64,000 nucleotides of DNA from Desulfomonile tiedjei DSM 6799 (GTDB lineage Bacteria > Desulfobacterota > Desulfomonilia > Desulfomonilales > Desulfomonilaceae): NCBI RefSeq assembly GCF_000266945.1, contig NC_018025.1:3910001-3974000 (forward strand), written 5' to 3'. Of this stretch, positions 45,946 through 54,227 are shown one piece after another. Under the pieces are notes generated by a model, which saw only the letters and a list, made by a program, of their open reading frames with translations, searched no databases and was not told the DNA's origin. Every line of letters starts with the position of its first letter. The first letter of the stretch is position 1. A program made the translations under genes and the position numbers.

Positions 45946-48006
45946 TTATTTCCCTTGCCCCCCAACAGAAGAAGTTTTGGAGGATGCAGATTTCCGCTTG
46001 TTAAGACCGTTCAGAAAAGCGTCAATAGCCATGCGGATAGGCTTGGAGGCCATGTCACGGGGAACAAACTCGATCAGGGTGTCCACCGGGCAACCTGCAA
46101 CTTCTTCGCATTTGTGTCTGCAAATGTCCTGGAAAGCCTTGATGTCGCAAACCAGACCGCTATCACAGGCAGTGCCAAGAGCGAATGATGACTCCAGGAA
46201 CCCTGCATGCGAAGGATTTAACAGCAGTTTCTCCAATCCTGCGTATATGCCTGAAACATCTTCTCGAGAAAACCTGCCGCATTCGCTTACCAGTCCGTAC
46301 AGATCAATTTTACGTTCGTTGAGTCGTTGAAAGACGCTTCGGCGGGCTGACAGACCGTTCTGCAAGGAAATACTCTCCTTGACGCCCTGATATACTCCTT
46401 TGGCAATCAGCTCTCCCAACTTGGAGTGGCCGCCAGTGTTTTCGACTGTTTTCCCACGACCTTCCACAACCAACACCTCGTCCGTTCCGGTTCCTGTAGC
46501 CTGATACCGCGGAGAATAGCTGCTGCGGATGTCGAGATCCTGGAGGGCTGCTGATTTCGCTTCTGTTGCGCTTATTATTGCTCGGGCCTGAGCCCTTGCC
46601 GTGAGTCGCATGTTCGTGAGGATGATGATATTGATTGTCCCGGGCTCATAGAATTTTCCTTCATCGACGGACGAACAGATAGCATTGGTTTCAACTCCCG
46701 CAGTGACCAGCGCATAGACGACCATGTCTTTATAATCAGTCCTCTGTATCGATAGGTTGTCCATTTTCGCGCCTGTGTACAGGAGCGAAGTGCTTTCAGG
46801 GCGCCGTGTACTGAGGGTGCAGACTTTGTTCTTGAGAGAATCGATAGAAGTACTGTGTCCGATAGTCCAAAGAGGTGCGGAGAAGTAGTGATTCCCAACC
46901 GTAGTTATTCTTGTAGCGCTTCCTGCACATGAGTTTACGCAGCTCATTGGCTCCGTGAAGTCGATCAGGAGGGTTTGAGTCGGAAAATCATGGATGCTGG
47001 CGTCAATCACTTGAGCTGCCTTCACATAAGGGAGATCGACCGTGATCCCACGAGACTGTGACACCGCGTCCGGAGACAAGTCAAAATCTTCGTTAGTCAA
47101 CTCATCCGCATAAATTACTCCGGCTAACCATGCAACAAAATCACCCATGTGCACGGATGCTCGACAGGTCAAGTCGCAAGGAAAGTGGGCGTAGTTGCTG
47201 TTCTTCACTGCCTCCACATCTTTCCAGCCGGGTTTGTCGAAAAGTTTCTGAAAGAGTCTCCCTTCGATTCCACAGTAGTAGATAAACTGGGGGTTAAACT
47301 TTTTCCATTCTTCTTCGGTCACCCGGACGACCGCTCCTGATTTGCCAAACGAGGGCGGTATTCCGCCTGCCAACTGGATAAATTCATTTTGAAAAGAGCC
47401 GTCTCCTGGCGTCATAATCCCGTCCGATCCCATGAGCCGCATGACACGTTTGCGTTTGTTTTCCGGAATCCTCGAAACCTTGCGAGAGACTAGATCCAGT
47501 TGTTTTCGTATCTTGCCGATCTTTGCCGTAGCCTCTTCGGTCTTGCCACTGACTTTCCCTACGAGCTCGATCGTCTTGAAACCGTCTTCGATTGTGTGTG
47601 CATCCACCTCTATCAAGGTGATGCCGGAACCGACGAATCTCTCACGTATCTTGCTCTGAAATTGGGAAAGCAAAATTATGTCAGGTCTGAGCTTCTCGAT
47701 CAGCTCGGGAACCGGATCGAAAAAGCCTCCTACGATAGTCTTGCTGTTCGCTTCTCGAGGAAAAGTGTCATGATAGGTCAAGCCCACAATCCGATCGCCT
47801 GCACCAAGGGCAAAAAATGTTTCTGTAGCGCCGGGGACCAGGGATACGACTCGTTTGGGAGTCTCCTTGAGACGTATTGTTTGGCCGCTGGAATCGATTA
47901 TGGTGATCTCGCTCGAAGAGCCTGCAAGGCAGACGCTTCTTACAGAGAGAAGCACAATCAATAGTATCGGCACCATTCTCTTGAAAGAAAATAGGATCGA
48001 ATGCAT
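45946..48006 (-). CDS. Periplasmic BtuF-CbiZ fusion
   Basis: 686 residues; GGAGG 7 nt before the ATG. Signal peptide (VPILLIVLLSVRSVCLA), then a BtuF/cluster A-II binding-protein fold, residues 35-300 (RVVSLVPGATETFFALGAGD, LRPDIILLS). The C-terminal half is CbiZ adenosylcobinamide amidohydrolase: MVVYALVTAGVETNA with its TAGxxTNA signature, NIIILTNMRL, GTGTDEVLVVEG. CbiZ removes the nucleotide loop from pseudocobalamin-type corrinoids for remodelling. Here it carries a signal peptide and a ligand-binding domain, so it probably acts in the periplasm. No BtuCD permease is nearby. Confidence 0.88.
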   Translation of the reverse strand: MHSILFSFKRMVPILLIVLLSVRSVCLAGSSSEITIIDSSGQTIRLKETPKRVVSLVPGATETFFALGAGDRIVGLTYHDTFPREANSKTIVGGFFDPVPELIEKLRPDIILLSQFQSKIRERFVGSGITLIEVDAHTIEDGFKTIELVGKVSGKTEEATAKIGKIRKQLDLVSRKVSRIPENKRKRVMRLMGSDGIMTPGDGSFQNEFIQLAGGIPPSFGKSGAVVRVTEEEWKKFNPQFIYYCGIEGRLFQKLFDKPGWKDVEAVKNSNYAHFPCDLTCRASVHMGDFVAWLAGVIYADELTNEDFDLSPDAVSQSRGITVDLPYVKAAQVIDASIHDFPTQTLLIDFTEPMSCVNSCAGSATRITTVGNHYFSAPLWTIGHSTSIDSLKNKVCTLSTRRPESTSLLYTGAKMDNLSIQRTDYKDMVVYALVTAGVETNAICSSVDEGKFYEPGTINIIILTNMRLTARAQARAIISATEAKSAALQDLDIRSSYSPRYQATGTGTDEVLVVEGRGKTVENTGGHSKLGELIAKGVYQGVKESISLQNGLSARRSVFQRLNERKIDLYGLVSECGRFSREDVSGIYAGLEKLLLNPSHAGFLESSFALGTACDSGLVCDIKAFQDICRHKCEEVAGCPVDTLIEFVPRDMASKPIRMAIDAFLNGLNKRKSASSKTSSVGGQGK

Positions 48007-48019
48007 CTATTACCTCCAA

Positions 48020-48358
48020 TTAGTCCGGAACGTACACCATCGTGCCGTCTTCCAGACGATATGCGGTCCCCAGCCGCTCGCCCCCTCCTTTGGCTTTAGC
48101 TTTCGTCACTTCCATAGCTTTGATCTTCTTGCCTTTTTTCGAGATAATCTGAAGATTGTCCGAGGAGGTCTTTTTGATGACAGTCATGTCGGATTTCTCA
48201 TTGAACAAATCCAGGAGCTGGAAGGTCGAAAACACAGTCACTATCAGCCCAACAATGAACACTACCGATAAGTCGAAGAGGTTCGCCACTCCGGTCAACG
48301 GATCGTCATCACCAAGGTCGTCTTCACCTGCCAATGTATGACGGTTCATGTACCTCAT
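48020..48358 (-). CDS. DUF2149 protein (ExbD-like)
   Basis: 112 residues with one N-terminal membrane helix (DLSVVFIVGLIVTVFST) and a periplasmic remainder ending in YRLEDGTMVYVPD, the layout of ExbD/TolR. Matches the DUF2149 family that accompanies CobN and ExbB genes. The start overlaps the ExbB stop by ATGA. It would partner ExbB to energise TonB or the CobN-like protein. Confidence 0.82.
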   Translation of the reverse strand: MRYMNRHTLAGEDDLGDDDPLTGVANLFDLSVVFIVGLIVTVFSTFQLLDLFNEKSDMTVIKKTSSDNLQIISKKGKKIKAMEVTKAKAKGGGERLGTAYRLEDGTMVYVPD

Positions 48359-48975
48359 ATTCTTGGCACTTCCTTATTGCGGTTTTCCATGAGAATCTCC
48401 GTGAGGAATTCCATGCGGCGCACATCCTGCTCTATCCAGCGTCGCTTCTTCCAGTACAAGAAATAGGCGGATGTCCCGATAGCCAGCCCGACTACAGTCG
48501 TGGTGAATGCCAGAACCAATTCCGAGGCCAGCTTTGACATATCACCCTGACTTAGAGCGGCCAATCCAGTGCTCATTGGGATAAGTGTTCCGATCAAACC
48601 GATTCCCGGACCGATGCGGATAAGCATTCTCAAGTGATCTGAAGATTTCCAGAGCTCTGAGATATTCTCTTGTAAAAGGCTTTCAATGACGGCTTCTGTT
48701 CTAGAATCCGCTTTCTCCAGCAAAGGCGCAAGTGCCTTGAGATAGGACTGAACAGTGTGCGAGGACACTCTCTCAGTGTTTGACGTAAGGGCCAATTGCG
48801 TCAATTCCAGTGAAGTGACTTTCTTCAACCTCGCCCTCTCGAGCCATTCGGCAAAGAAATTCCCGGCAAAGATAAGAATGCATAAAACGAGCACACTCTC
48901 CAGGAAAAGCGCCGGATACAGGAGTGTGCTTGAAACCAGATAGATGAAGCTCTGGAGAAGAGCACCAATATTCAA
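48355..48975 (-). CDS. exbB: ExbB/TolQ/MotA-family proton channel subunit
   Basis: 206 residues from a TTG at 48975 with AAGGAGG upstream. Three hydrophobic segments in the ExbB arrangement: an N-terminal helix, then a long cytoplasmic loop, then MLIRIGPGIGLIGTLIPMSTGL and ASELVLAFTTTVVGLAIG, the conserved proton-channel helices. Forms the proton channel energising TonB (49.8-51 kb). Confidence 0.9.
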   Translation of the reverse strand: MNIGALLQSFIYLVSSTLLYPALFLESVLVLCILIFAGNFFAEWLERARLKKVTSLELTQLALTSNTERVSSHTVQSYLKALAPLLEKADSRTEAVIESLLQENISELWKSSDHLRMLIRIGPGIGLIGTLIPMSTGLAALSQGDMSKLASELVLAFTTTVVGLAIGTSAYFLYWKKRRWIEQDVRRMEFLTEILMENRNKEVPRI

Positions 48976-48980
48976 TGTAT

Positions 48981-49724
48981 CTACCTCCTTCTTCCAATCC
49001 TTCTGAGGACAAAACCGGTTGCGAACGCTACTACCAATATGAACCCTACAGACACGGTTTCGTTGATATTCCCCCCGGACCCTTTTGCAGTGTAACGGGC
49101 AATCCGATATATTCTTTCCAACTCCCCGAAATGGGGCGCCACTAGGATTGACACCAGAAAGTATGCTGACACAAACAACATGGCCAGTCCGAGAGTCCTT
49201 TCAGGGGTTGTCTCTGTCAGCGAGCTCGATAGGGAGACAAGAAGGATCGTCACTAACGTGATAACCAGGTAGATTCCATAGGCTCCCATCATGGCAGAAA
49301 ACGAGTTATCCGGAAAAAAGGCCACAAGAAAACCGGTAATAAAGAATATGACCGACGCACAAACAGGACAGGGAACAACGAGAGCAAGCCACCCGAGACT
49401 CTTCGCGTGTCGAGCTTCATCGGTCCTGAGAAGAGAGACCGCCCAGAGGAGAGTTCCTCCTGCCATCAGCACATGGAGAACCATGCCTGATCCAAAGAGG
49501 TTCTTGAGGCTATTGAAACGACTGACCAAATCGATTGTACTGGAGACATACCACGAGCCCAGAAACAGACCGAAATAGGTTACGGTGATGGCTGCAAAAA
49601 CCGCAGCTTTTCCTGCAAAGGTGGCTCGAACGGATAGAAGGTAGGAAATTCCGCAGCCACTCTTGACGGAAAACATTCCGAGCGCAAATACAAGTCCTAG
49701 TAGGAGGCTTTTGAATTCCGGCAT
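48981..49724 (-). CDS. DUF2162 membrane protein
   Basis: 247 residues with about seven membrane helices, including CPVCASVIFFITGFLV with a CPxC motif and a C-terminal IGRRR. Matches the DUF2162 family of putative transporters that sits with CobN, ExbB and DUF2149. AAGGAATAGCC precedes the ATG at 49724. Could pass a metal, a corrinoid fragment or electrons; nothing proves which. Confidence 0.8.
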   Translation of the reverse strand: MPEFKSLLLGLVFALGMFSVKSGCGISYLLSVRATFAGKAAVFAAITVTYFGLFLGSWYVSSTIDLVSRFNSLKNLFGSGMVLHVLMAGGTLLWAVSLLRTDEARHAKSLGWLALVVPCPVCASVIFFITGFLVAFFPDNSFSAMMGAYGIYLVITLVTILLVSLSSSLTETTPERTLGLAMLFVSAYFLVSILVAPHFGELERIYRIARYTAKGSGGNINETVSVGFILVVAFATGFVLRRIGRRR

Positions 49725-49785
49725 GGCTATTCCTTCGAGAAATGTCGTGCTTTAGAGCTCAAGGCAGTAGTGCGAGAAGACAATT

Positions 49786-51006
49786 TCAGCTCCTCTTCTT
49801 GAAGATGATCGGCACTACGTAGGTTAGTTGATCCTTCATCAAGGCATCAGGTATGGGCGGAAAATGCGAAGAGGCATTCTCAACAATCTTCAAAGCAGCC
49901 TTGTCCAATATTTCGGAATCTGCGTGAGTGATGATAGAAACACTCGCCAGCGATCCGTCCTTGTTAATCGTGAAGCACACCACAGCCTGGCCGTTTGCCA
50001 TGTTCCTGAGCGCAGCCCTTGGATAATAGGCCGCATCATGTATGGCAGAGAGTATCCGGTCCTTATACCTCTCTGCTTCGTCGCCGGCTTTGAGTGCCCC
50101 TCTTCTTTCCGGACTTGCAACAGAGGGTGTAGAAGCTATCGAGTCGTGCAAGCTTCTTGAATTATTGGGATTATCGTCTTTCCGAGACTCCTCTTTGGGA
50201 ACCTTCTGATGAGCGAGGATAGTTTCATCCTTGCGTTTCTCGTTCAGAGGAGAGGATTCAGGTTCCGGTGGCAGTTCTTCCTGCGGGATTTCTTTCAGTC
50301 GTTCCTTCTCAGATTCCGGCTGTACGTTGTCCTTTTCCTGGGTTGGATGTCTTCGAGCGAGAGAAGCTAAAGAAGCGGGAGAATCGATGGAAGCACGTGA
50401 AGGATCGTCCGGAGTTACAGATTCATGCTCCGTCTGAAGTTTTACAAAAATCGGCTTTTCAGAGATTCCGCCGAGTCCCCGAAGCGTTTGGGTCGGAATC
50501 GCAAGAACTATGGACAATGCTGCCAGATGAATCAAAGAACCGATAATGAAATATCTGAATCTGTCAATAACGAAGCCTTGATGCATCACGCGGCTCAAAA
50601 AACCTTCCAGCAATTCACATTCGTCCAAGCGCAGGATCCGGCCCGATGGCGGTCTTTCGTGTAGTTCCGGATGCCCGCCAATATGGGGAAGATCGAAAAT
50701 GAGGCAATCCCAATCTGTCGTTGCAGGTTCCGGATCGCAATATGAGGAGTCAGCGGGTTGATATTGGCAAGAGACATGGGGTTCGAGATCGGCGTCAAGA
50801 ACAATCGAACTACGATACTCCGCGTCGAAGAAACTCAGCATGTGGTTTTCACAGAAATCTTCTTGCCAATTTCGAGAAGATTTGCTCTGCCGTGCGAACC
50901 ACCTGGCGATCCGCACACTCGACGATCTCTGTTCAGGCAGTACCGAGAAGGCGATAGCGTCCGATGAGGGGCGGTACGAATGGAGAATGTGGGTGAATTT
51001 TTCCAT
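49786..51006 (-). CDS. TonB-family protein with long cytoplasmic N-terminus
   Basis: 406 residues from the ATG at 51006 (GGAAGGG upstream; the frame extends to 51060). The membrane helix is at about residue 135-155 (FIIGSLIHLAALSIVLAIP), leaving about 130 residues in the cytoplasm, far more than the 10-30 of ordinary TonB. A charged Pro/Glu-rich linker follows (QPESEKERLKEIPQEELPPE), then a C-terminal TonB domain with YYPRAALRNMANGQAVV and ITHADSEILDKAALKIVENA. First gene of the minus-strand riboswitch unit. It would power the receptor at 37.5-40 kb. Confidence 0.88.
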   Translation of the reverse strand: MEKFTHILHSYRPSSDAIAFSVLPEQRSSSVRIARWFARQSKSSRNWQEDFCENHMLSFFDAEYRSSIVLDADLEPHVSCQYQPADSSYCDPEPATTDWDCLIFDLPHIGGHPELHERPPSGRILRLDECELLEGFLSRVMHQGFVIDRFRYFIIGSLIHLAALSIVLAIPTQTLRGLGGISEKPIFVKLQTEHESVTPDDPSRASIDSPASLASLARRHPTQEKDNVQPESEKERLKEIPQEELPPEPESSPLNEKRKDETILAHQKVPKEESRKDDNPNNSRSLHDSIASTPSVASPERRGALKAGDEAERYKDRILSAIHDAAYYPRAALRNMANGQAVVCFTINKDGSLASVSIITHADSEILDKAALKIVENASSHFPPIPDALMKDQLTYVVPIIFKKRS

Positions 51007-51055
51007 CTGAATGCCCTTCCGAGAAGTTCGCTGCCGCGGGTTTTGTCCCCTAAGA

Positions 51056-51088
51056 AACAAAAACCCGAGACCAACAATGGACTCGGGA
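51056..51088 (-). terminator. Terminator of the minus-strand riboswitch
   Basis: On the minus strand: CCCGAG (51087-51082), 12-nt loop, CTCGGG (51069-51064), then TTTTTG. It lies between the riboswitch and the tonB start and should act as the off state. Confidence 0.75.
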
Positions 51089-51142
51089 GTGCACCCAGTT
51101 TACTTTTTCCCAAGTTATCGGCTGTCTATCGCAGCACTATCG

Positions 51143-51298
51143 TCACAGGCAGGTCTTCTGGCTCCCGGATCGATCTACTTGCCCGACCTTCCCACTTGGA
51201 TACGCCAAGCAGTGGCATTAACGGGCTTTTGTCCCCGGTTACAGCGGCGGGACCGCGCCGGATTTTAACCGACTTCCCTATTAAGCGAACATCGCGCC
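51143..51298 (-). promoter_or_regulatory. Cobalamin riboswitch (minus strand)
   Basis: Read on the minus strand: GGGAAGTCGGTTAAAATCCG, CGCGGTCCCGCCGCTGTAAC, a GCCACTGC, GGGAAGGTCGGG and the B12 box GAGCCAGAAGACCTGCC. All canonical cobalamin-riboswitch segments are present. It controls the TonB-DUF2162-ExbB-DUF2149-BtuF/CbiZ-CobN unit. Confidence 0.95.
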
Positions 51299-51302
51299 TG
51301 TA

Positions 51303-51308
51303 ATTATA
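51303..51308 (-). promoter_or_regulatory. Promoter -10 hexamer before the minus-strand riboswitch
   Basis: TATAAT on the minus strand 5-10 nt before the riboswitch body. A TTGACA lies at 51333-51338 but 24 nt away, too far for a normal spacer, so the true -35 is uncertain. Confidence 0.4.
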
Positions 51309-51482
51309 TTTTTTCACACATTTCCAGTTCTGTGTCAAGCTAGAACGCGAAAATGGTGACTTCAACAATATGAACGTCACTCATAAGGCTTCTTTACAGG
51401 GGCAAGATGGCAGCGTTTAGAAGACTGAAATACTAAATGTGACCGTCAAAGAGTCAAGTCTCGCTTTTAGGGCAATTACCCC

Positions 51483-51512
51483 TTGACAAAAATCACGGCA
51501 GAAGCGTATTGT
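51483..51512 (+). promoter_or_regulatory. Promoter of tRNA-Val
   Basis: TTGACA at 51483-51488, 18-nt spacer, TATTGT at 51507-51512; the tRNA begins 10 nt later. Confidence 0.6.
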
Positions 51513-51522
51513 AAGAATTGCT

Positions 51523-51597
51523 GGGCGGGTAGCTCAGGGGGAGAGCACTGCCTTCACACGGCAGGGGTCGGAGGTTCAAATCCTCTCCCGCCTACCA
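51523..51597 (+). tRNA. tRNA-Val (CAC)
   Basis: Cloverleaf is complete: acceptor GGGCGGG/CCCGCCT (G1-U72), D arm with AGCTCAGGGGGAGAGC, anticodon stem CTGCC/GGCAG with loop TTCACAC (anticodon CAC), T arm GGAGGTTCAAATCCTC, encoded CCA. It reads GUG valine codons. Its 3' end adjoins an integrase gene, making it the insertion site of the element to the right. Confidence 0.97.
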
Positions 51598-51600
51598 GTT
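51570..51600. other. Probable attachment site (att) at tRNA-Val 3' end
   Basis: The integrase stop codon lies 2 nt beyond the encoded CCA of tRNA-Val, on the opposite strand. Site-specific recombinases of this type insert at tRNA 3' ends and restore the gene. The second copy of the core sequence must lie beyond the right edge of the window; none is visible in 51600-64000. Confidence 0.6.
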
Positions 51601-52876
51601 AACTACTTGAAATCATTAAAACAGGGTCACGATGCAACGTGGCCTTTTTCTCTTTTGACTGCTTCCCAGTTACTACTGAGTTACTACTTTTTGAGGAAAG
51701 CCCCGCCACGTCATTTGCAACCAAGATTTCCGTTTCACCATGATCAAACGTCATCTGGTCTATTGCATTCACTAGTTCTTCGTCACTGATCCTGCCATAT
51801 CGTTCACTGACTGAGCGGGCTTTAGTTTGGTGTCCAAGAATGCTCTCAGCAATTTGTGGATCCATTTTTGACCGGCGAGCATTTGTCCGCCATGTATGCC
51901 GCAGATCGTGGAACCGAGGCCAAGGTTCTTTTAGTCCTAAAGCCTCACATGCGCGAGGCCATACATTCTTGAAGGTTTCCAGTTCAAGCGGACGGGGCCC
52001 GGTCTTGTCATAAAATAGGAAAAGCTTATTGCTGAGACTCGTCACCTTTCGCTTACCATTTTCCAAACTGCTCTCTAAAATCGGAACAAGATCTTTATGA
52101 ATGGGCACTCGTTTCCAGTGAGCCTCTTTCGTGTTTTGCGGAGCTAATACAATGATCCGCTTTGAGAGATTCACTTGTTTTTTGGTCAACCCCAGAATCT
52201 CACCCCGTCTCATTCCAGTGTAATACGCTGTCAGCGCTAGAGGTCTAAACCATTCTGGAGTGCGAGCAATGATTGATTGTACATCCTTAAAACTGATATA
52301 GACCTGGCGCTCACCGTCTCTAGCTGAAAGAGAGTCCAGCAACCTCACAGGATTAACCTCAATGAGCCGATGCTTGATCAAGACCGAAAACAGTTTGGAT
52401 AAGCTGACAAGTTCACGGTTCACAGTTGCCGGGCTCACTTTGTCTGTTAATCGATCACGCTGATATTGCTCAAGCTCTGGAATCCACACGGATTTTATCG
52501 GCCGATTCACTCCGATCTTTGCTCCAATGTTGGCAAGCGAGAGTTCGTGTCGCCAACGTCCAGGACTGTCATGAATTCCGGGATCCGTGATGAAGATCTT
52601 ACATGCATCTCGGTACGTCAGATCTTCTTTCAGTTCGTCTCCGCCCAAGTCCGGAGGGATTGCCAAATTTTGATTCTTAAACATGCGAATACAGGCTTCC
52701 CGGCTAACAGCATCAAGCCCGGAATAATCACCTGATCGAATCGCTACAAGAATCGCCATTTCAATCCGCTCCGCCTCTTTCTTCCTTTTGACCGTTGGAA
52801 GCTTTATGCCAACCTTTTTCTTACCGCCAAAGGGATAAAAATAGATGAACAGGCTTCCATCTCTGTCTTTTACCAT
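51599..52876 (-). CDS. int: Tyrosine-type site-specific integrase
   Basis: 425 residues. N-terminal SAM-like domain (about 90-190, EQYQRDRLTDKVSPATVNRE) and catalytic domain with the expected Arg in YTGMRRGEIL, Lys in the beta hairpin (QNTKEAHWKRV), HDLRHTWRT (His-x-x-Arg), LGHQT and the nucleophile Tyr in ERYGRIS. Integrates the element at tRNA-Val. Its start overlaps the excisionase stop by 7 nt, so the two are translationally coupled. Confidence 0.95.
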   Translation of the reverse strand: MVKDRDGSLFIYFYPFGGKKKVGIKLPTVKRKKEAERIEMAILVAIRSGDYSGLDAVSREACIRMFKNQNLAIPPDLGGDELKEDLTYRDACKIFITDPGIHDSPGRWRHELSLANIGAKIGVNRPIKSVWIPELEQYQRDRLTDKVSPATVNRELVSLSKLFSVLIKHRLIEVNPVRLLDSLSARDGERQVYISFKDVQSIIARTPEWFRPLALTAYYTGMRRGEILGLTKKQVNLSKRIIVLAPQNTKEAHWKRVPIHKDLVPILESSLENGKRKVTSLSNKLFLFYDKTGPRPLELETFKNVWPRACEALGLKEPWPRFHDLRHTWRTNARRSKMDPQIAESILGHQTKARSVSERYGRISDEELVNAIDQMTFDHGETEILVANDVAGLSSKSSNSVVTGKQSKEKKATLHRDPVLMISSS

Positions 52877-53331
52877 TCGCGCAACTCCTTTCGGAATTCC
52901 GCTTCAACCGATTCCCTAGATAATTTCTTCCGAGACCTTTTGTTATCACCCCCTTTTGGTCGGGATGGTAACGAGACCGGACGTGCTGTGTCAACAGGTG
53001 ATTTTGTATGCGGAGGGGATGAGGTCTGTAAAGAATGGGAAGCTTTTGAAACGCTAAAGTTTTCAGCCTTTGTTTCTACCCGACAAGCGGCTTTGTAAGC
53101 CTCAATATCTGAAAAATCAAAGCGCCGTTCTTTGCCGTTAATCCAATAGTAACCGAGTTTCCCTGCTCTACAGAGCGCATGAACAGACTTGACGGGGATC
53201 TGCAGCATTCCCGCAACTTGCGCGGGCGTTAAGAGCTGGAAAGGTGTGGATGGTGAAGGTGTGGCCGGATTACGTTCGTTCTCTCTTCTCACGCGGTCAT
53301 CAGTGCGACCGGTTCCGCTTTTCTTGGCCAT
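52870..53331 (-). CDS. Excisionase/MerR-type DNA-binding protein
   Basis: 153 residues. Residues 30-90 form an HTH_17/excisionase winged helix: LLTPAQVAGMLQIPVKSVHA, LCRAGKLGYYWINGKERRFD, FSDIEAYKAA. The N-terminus is basic and Pro-rich, the C-terminus Lys/Arg-rich. In this position just upstream of int it most likely directs excision (Xis) and bends DNA, and may also repress int. It overlaps int by 7 nt. Confidence 0.8.
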   Translation of the reverse strand: MAKKSGTGRTDDRVRRENERNPATPSPSTPFQLLTPAQVAGMLQIPVKSVHALCRAGKLGYYWINGKERRFDFSDIEAYKAACRVETKAENFSVSKASHSLQTSSPPHTKSPVDTARPVSLPSRPKGGDNKRSRKKLSRESVEAEFRKELREW

Positions 53332-53491
53332 TCATGGCCCTCAAAAAATCACGGAGATTGTGTATCCATGACGATTTTCTCCTCATGTGTCGATTCGGCC
53401 CGCAAAGCGGTGTTCCGTCGGGGATTGGTCGTTCAGTATCAAAGACGTACACACGGTGTCAACTATTTCTTGCCGGCATGGGTTAAAATGA

Positions 53492-53580
53492 GGTTCCGGA
53501 ACCATGTTTTTCAGAGAGTGTATTTCAAACTTGTGTAAACAGTTACACAAGTTGTCTGTTATTCCGGTTCCGGAACCGGA
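53492..53580. promoter_or_regulatory. Palindrome cluster upstream of xis-int
   Basis: GGTTCCGGAACC at 53492-53503; AACTTGTGTAA-ACAG-TTACACAAGTT, an 11-pair perfect inverted repeat, at 53528-53553; and TCCGGTTCCGGAACCGGA, an 18-nt palindrome containing the first 12-mer, at 53563-53580. They lie 160-250 nt upstream of the excisionase start, suitable for operator or recombination-accessory sites. The gap 53332-53558 holds no supported gene. Confidence 0.7.
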
Positions 53581-53765
53581 CTTATGGAATCATTACCTTT
53601 TTTTAATCCGTGTACAGACACGGACTTTATGGTACTTGTGGATACGGAACCACATGCCACGCAACCCATCCACGTGCCCACACTATACCGGAACGGCCGA
53701 CGAGACAGACGAGGAAAACGAGTGTCCGTACCTGACCGATGATGGGGAATATCTGTACGTTCTTC

Positions 53766-53945
53766 CGGTATAGCTGCGACCGATTGCCAGCGGGAGGATT
53801 GATTGTAATCTATTCCTAGGTCTTTGAGCTTGACAGGCTTAGTTCTCTCATCATGAAAGGGGTATGATTCGTGTTCCGCTTTCCCCCCCCTATTTAACTC
53901 CATTACCTCCAACATCTCGCCCGCTTTCCGTTCAGCCCGTATCTT
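53766..53945 (-). pseudogene. Fragment of a phage/plasmid AEIKIRAERKAGEML-family gene
   Basis: Only the central part of this minus-strand frame (open 53559-54026) resembles a known phage and plasmid protein type: QCAEIKIRAERKAGEMLE, then KLKDLGIDYNQSSRWQSVAA. Both flanks diverge from that family: the upstream part lacks the usual helical N-terminus and the downstream part reads antisense to unrelated sequence. Intact relatives are about 200-300 residues and are thought to be ParB-like or DNA-modification-associated. Likely a decayed remnant. Confidence 0.55.
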
Positions 53946-54064
53946 GATCTCTGCACACTGATTGAATGGGTTTGTTGTCGTACGTATGGCAAAGGGGATC
54001 TGCTGTACGTAGTACCTGAACCACATTTATAAAAAAGCTCAAACCAGCCCCCACAGCCGCCCGG

Positions 54065-54165
54065 CGAAGTTATACACAGGTTCTTTCATCTGTCCACAGC
54101 CACTATGCCGAAGTCCACACCGACCAAAAATGTATGAACAACCGCACAGTCTATCCACAACGATC
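54065..54165. other. DnaA-box-like cluster, candidate origin
   Basis: TTATACACA at 54070-54078 fits the DnaA box consensus; CTATCCACA at 54151-54159 has one mismatch; TGTCCACAG and AGTCCACAC lie between. Four CCACA/ACACA motifs of one orientation within 95 nt, next to an inverted repeat and 0.8 kb upstream of the replication genes, suggest an origin, but DnaA boxes of this quality also occur by chance. Confidence 0.4.
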
Positions 54166-54192
54166 ATCCGATCCGCTCCATTTACGCAACTT

Positions 54193-54227
54193 ACACCCTA
54201 CAAAATGCACCCTCAATTGTAGGGTGT
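54193..54227. repeat. ACACCCTACA/TGTAGGGTGT inverted repeat
   Basis: A perfect 10-pair inverted repeat at 54193-54202 and 54218-54227 with a 15-nt spacer that holds another GCACCC. It is followed by AGCCTACAGCCTAC, so the region has several related TGTAGGxT copies, like small iterons. The gap 54027-54492 otherwise holds no gene. Confidence 0.65.

Noticed and set aside
53654-53773. Plus-strand 39-codon frame ending DDGEYLYVLPV
   Set aside because: Looks protein-like at its end, but it lacks a convincing ribosome binding site and lies opposite a decaying gene fragment.
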